Assembly (NCBI RefSeq): GCF_015210005.1
Contig: NZ_MU158698.1
Span: 689,099-753,098, forward strand
From: Sphingobacterium hungaricum
GTDB lineage: Bacteria; Bacteroidota; Bacteroidia; Sphingobacteriales; Sphingobacteriaceae
Direction of reading: 5' to 3'
DNA length: 64,000 nucleotides
Shown: piece after piece, positions 63,444-64,000 of the stretch
Layout of the letters: each line of letters begins with the position of its first letter
Numbering within the stretch: position 1 is the first letter of the stretch
The notes under the pieces: model-generated
What the model saw: only the letters and a program-made list of their open reading frames with translations
The model's database searches: none
What the model was told of the DNA's origin: nothing
Made by a program: the position numbers and the translations under genes

Positions 63444-64000
63444 ATGAAAAAAATATTAATTGCCGATGACCATAGTATAGTACGTCTTGGAGCTTCGATT
63501 ATAGTGAAAGAAATGTTTTCTGATTCTACATTATTGCAGGCTCAGACTTACGACGAAGTATACGAGATTTTAAAAAACAGACATATCGATTTAATTCTTT
63601 TAGACATCAATATGCCTGGAGGAAATAACATTAAAGTTATTAAAGAATTATTAGCCATCCAGCCCGATGTCAAAATCCTGGTATTTTCATCGTACGATGA
63701 GAGCTTGTATGCGCTTAGATATATTGAAGCTGGAGCAAGCGGATACCTACACAAGAACACGGCAATGTCAGAGCTTAATAACGCGATCCTGAGCGTAACC
63801 TCTCGCGGGAAGTACATGTCTGATGCTGTAAAAGATCTATATGTTCAAAAATTGACGACGAGCAAAGCCAGCACGCAATCTGCAAATCCTTTAAATAAAT
63901 TATCGAACAGGGAAATGGATGTCGCTAAACATTTAATTAGCGGGTTGGGGATTTTGGAAGTTTCCAATTTATTGGAGCTGAGTTCTTCAACAATCAGCAC
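63444..64000 (+). CDS. NarL/FixJ-family response regulator, truncated at window end
   Basis: The visible 185 codons encode a receiver domain (IADDHSIV, D54 in LLDINMPG, LVFSS and the Lys in LHKN) followed by a linker and the start of a LuxR-type helix-turn-helix (LSNREMDVAKHLISGLGILEVSNLLELSSSTIST). It would bind DNA when D54 is phosphorylated. No kinase gene is visible next to it. The final residues lie beyond the window. Confidence 0.93.
   Translation, partial: MKKILIADDHSIVRLGASIIVKEMFSDSTLLQAQTYDEVYEILKNRHIDLILLDINMPGGNNIKVIKELLAIQPDVKILVFSSYDESLYALRYIEAGASGYLHKNTAMSELNNAILSVTSRGKYMSDAVKDLYVQKLTTSKASTQSANPLNKLSNREMDVAKHLISGLGILEVSNLLELSSSTIS

Overview
The window is chromosomal DNA from a member of the Bacteroidota, most likely the Sphingobacteriaceae (Sphingobacterium or Pedobacter type). 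The evidence is the low to moderate GC content, Bacteroidota-type promoters (TTTG, about 19-20 nt, TAnnTTTG) in front of tRNA, gyrB, rpmH and a response regulator gene, outer-membrane proteins of Bacteroidota type, a SusC-like motif in a macroglobulin, and the mix of housekeeping genes. No phage, insertion sequence, CRISPR array or rRNA operon is visible. Most of the window is ordinary core genome.

Layout. 1-4.6 kb: end of murB, a small minus-strand ORF, an ECF sigma factor, a cytochrome b5-like protein, a PfkB kinase, two identical tRNA-Asn genes and mgtE. 4.6-15 kb: a secreted gluzincin/beta-propeller/barrel protein, a DEAD-box helicase, pgk, sppA, folK overlapping an Hpt protein, pssA and rho. 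15-23.6 kb: a sugar MFS transporter, two BadF-type sugar kinase paralogues, ybaB, tdk, a glutathione peroxidase, ddl and two uncharacterised proteins. 23.8-27 kb: PASTA protein, mltG, thioesterase and YihY in one tight plus-strand run. 27-34.6 kb: hybrid histidine kinase, rpsA, sulfurtransferase, YciI-like protein, a small antitoxin-like ORF, pirin and a methyltransferase. 34.6-40.4 kb: a complete histidine utilisation operon (hutH-hutI-hutU-hutG). 40.6-48 kb: a lipoprotein gene broken by one in-frame stop, then a very large alpha-2-macroglobulin gene flanked on both sides by an unusual family of multi-hairpin repeats. 48-57.2 kb: a K+-dependent type membrane pyrophosphatase, then a four-gene overlapping operon of a PorV-like barrel, an HhH barrel, ComEC and RecQ. 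57.3-64 kb: gyrB, an OmpH-like lipoprotein, corA, the rpmH-rnpA-yidD-tsaB cluster, mscL and a truncated NarL-type response regulator.

Three loci deserve most attention. The PorV-like/HhH-barrel/ComEC/RecQ operon looks like a candidate DNA uptake and processing unit in which a ComEA-like module is fused to an outer-membrane barrel. The composite hairpin repeats around the macroglobulin gene consist of six different short-loop hairpins in fixed order with a period of about 265 bp. The macroglobulin itself carries a TonB-plug-like motif and shows a clear change in base composition along its length.

Several start codons were moved from the longest possible ORF, on the basis of family N-termini, promoter position or operon overlap. 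Several genes too short for routine ORF calling are included (rpmH and two small ORFs).
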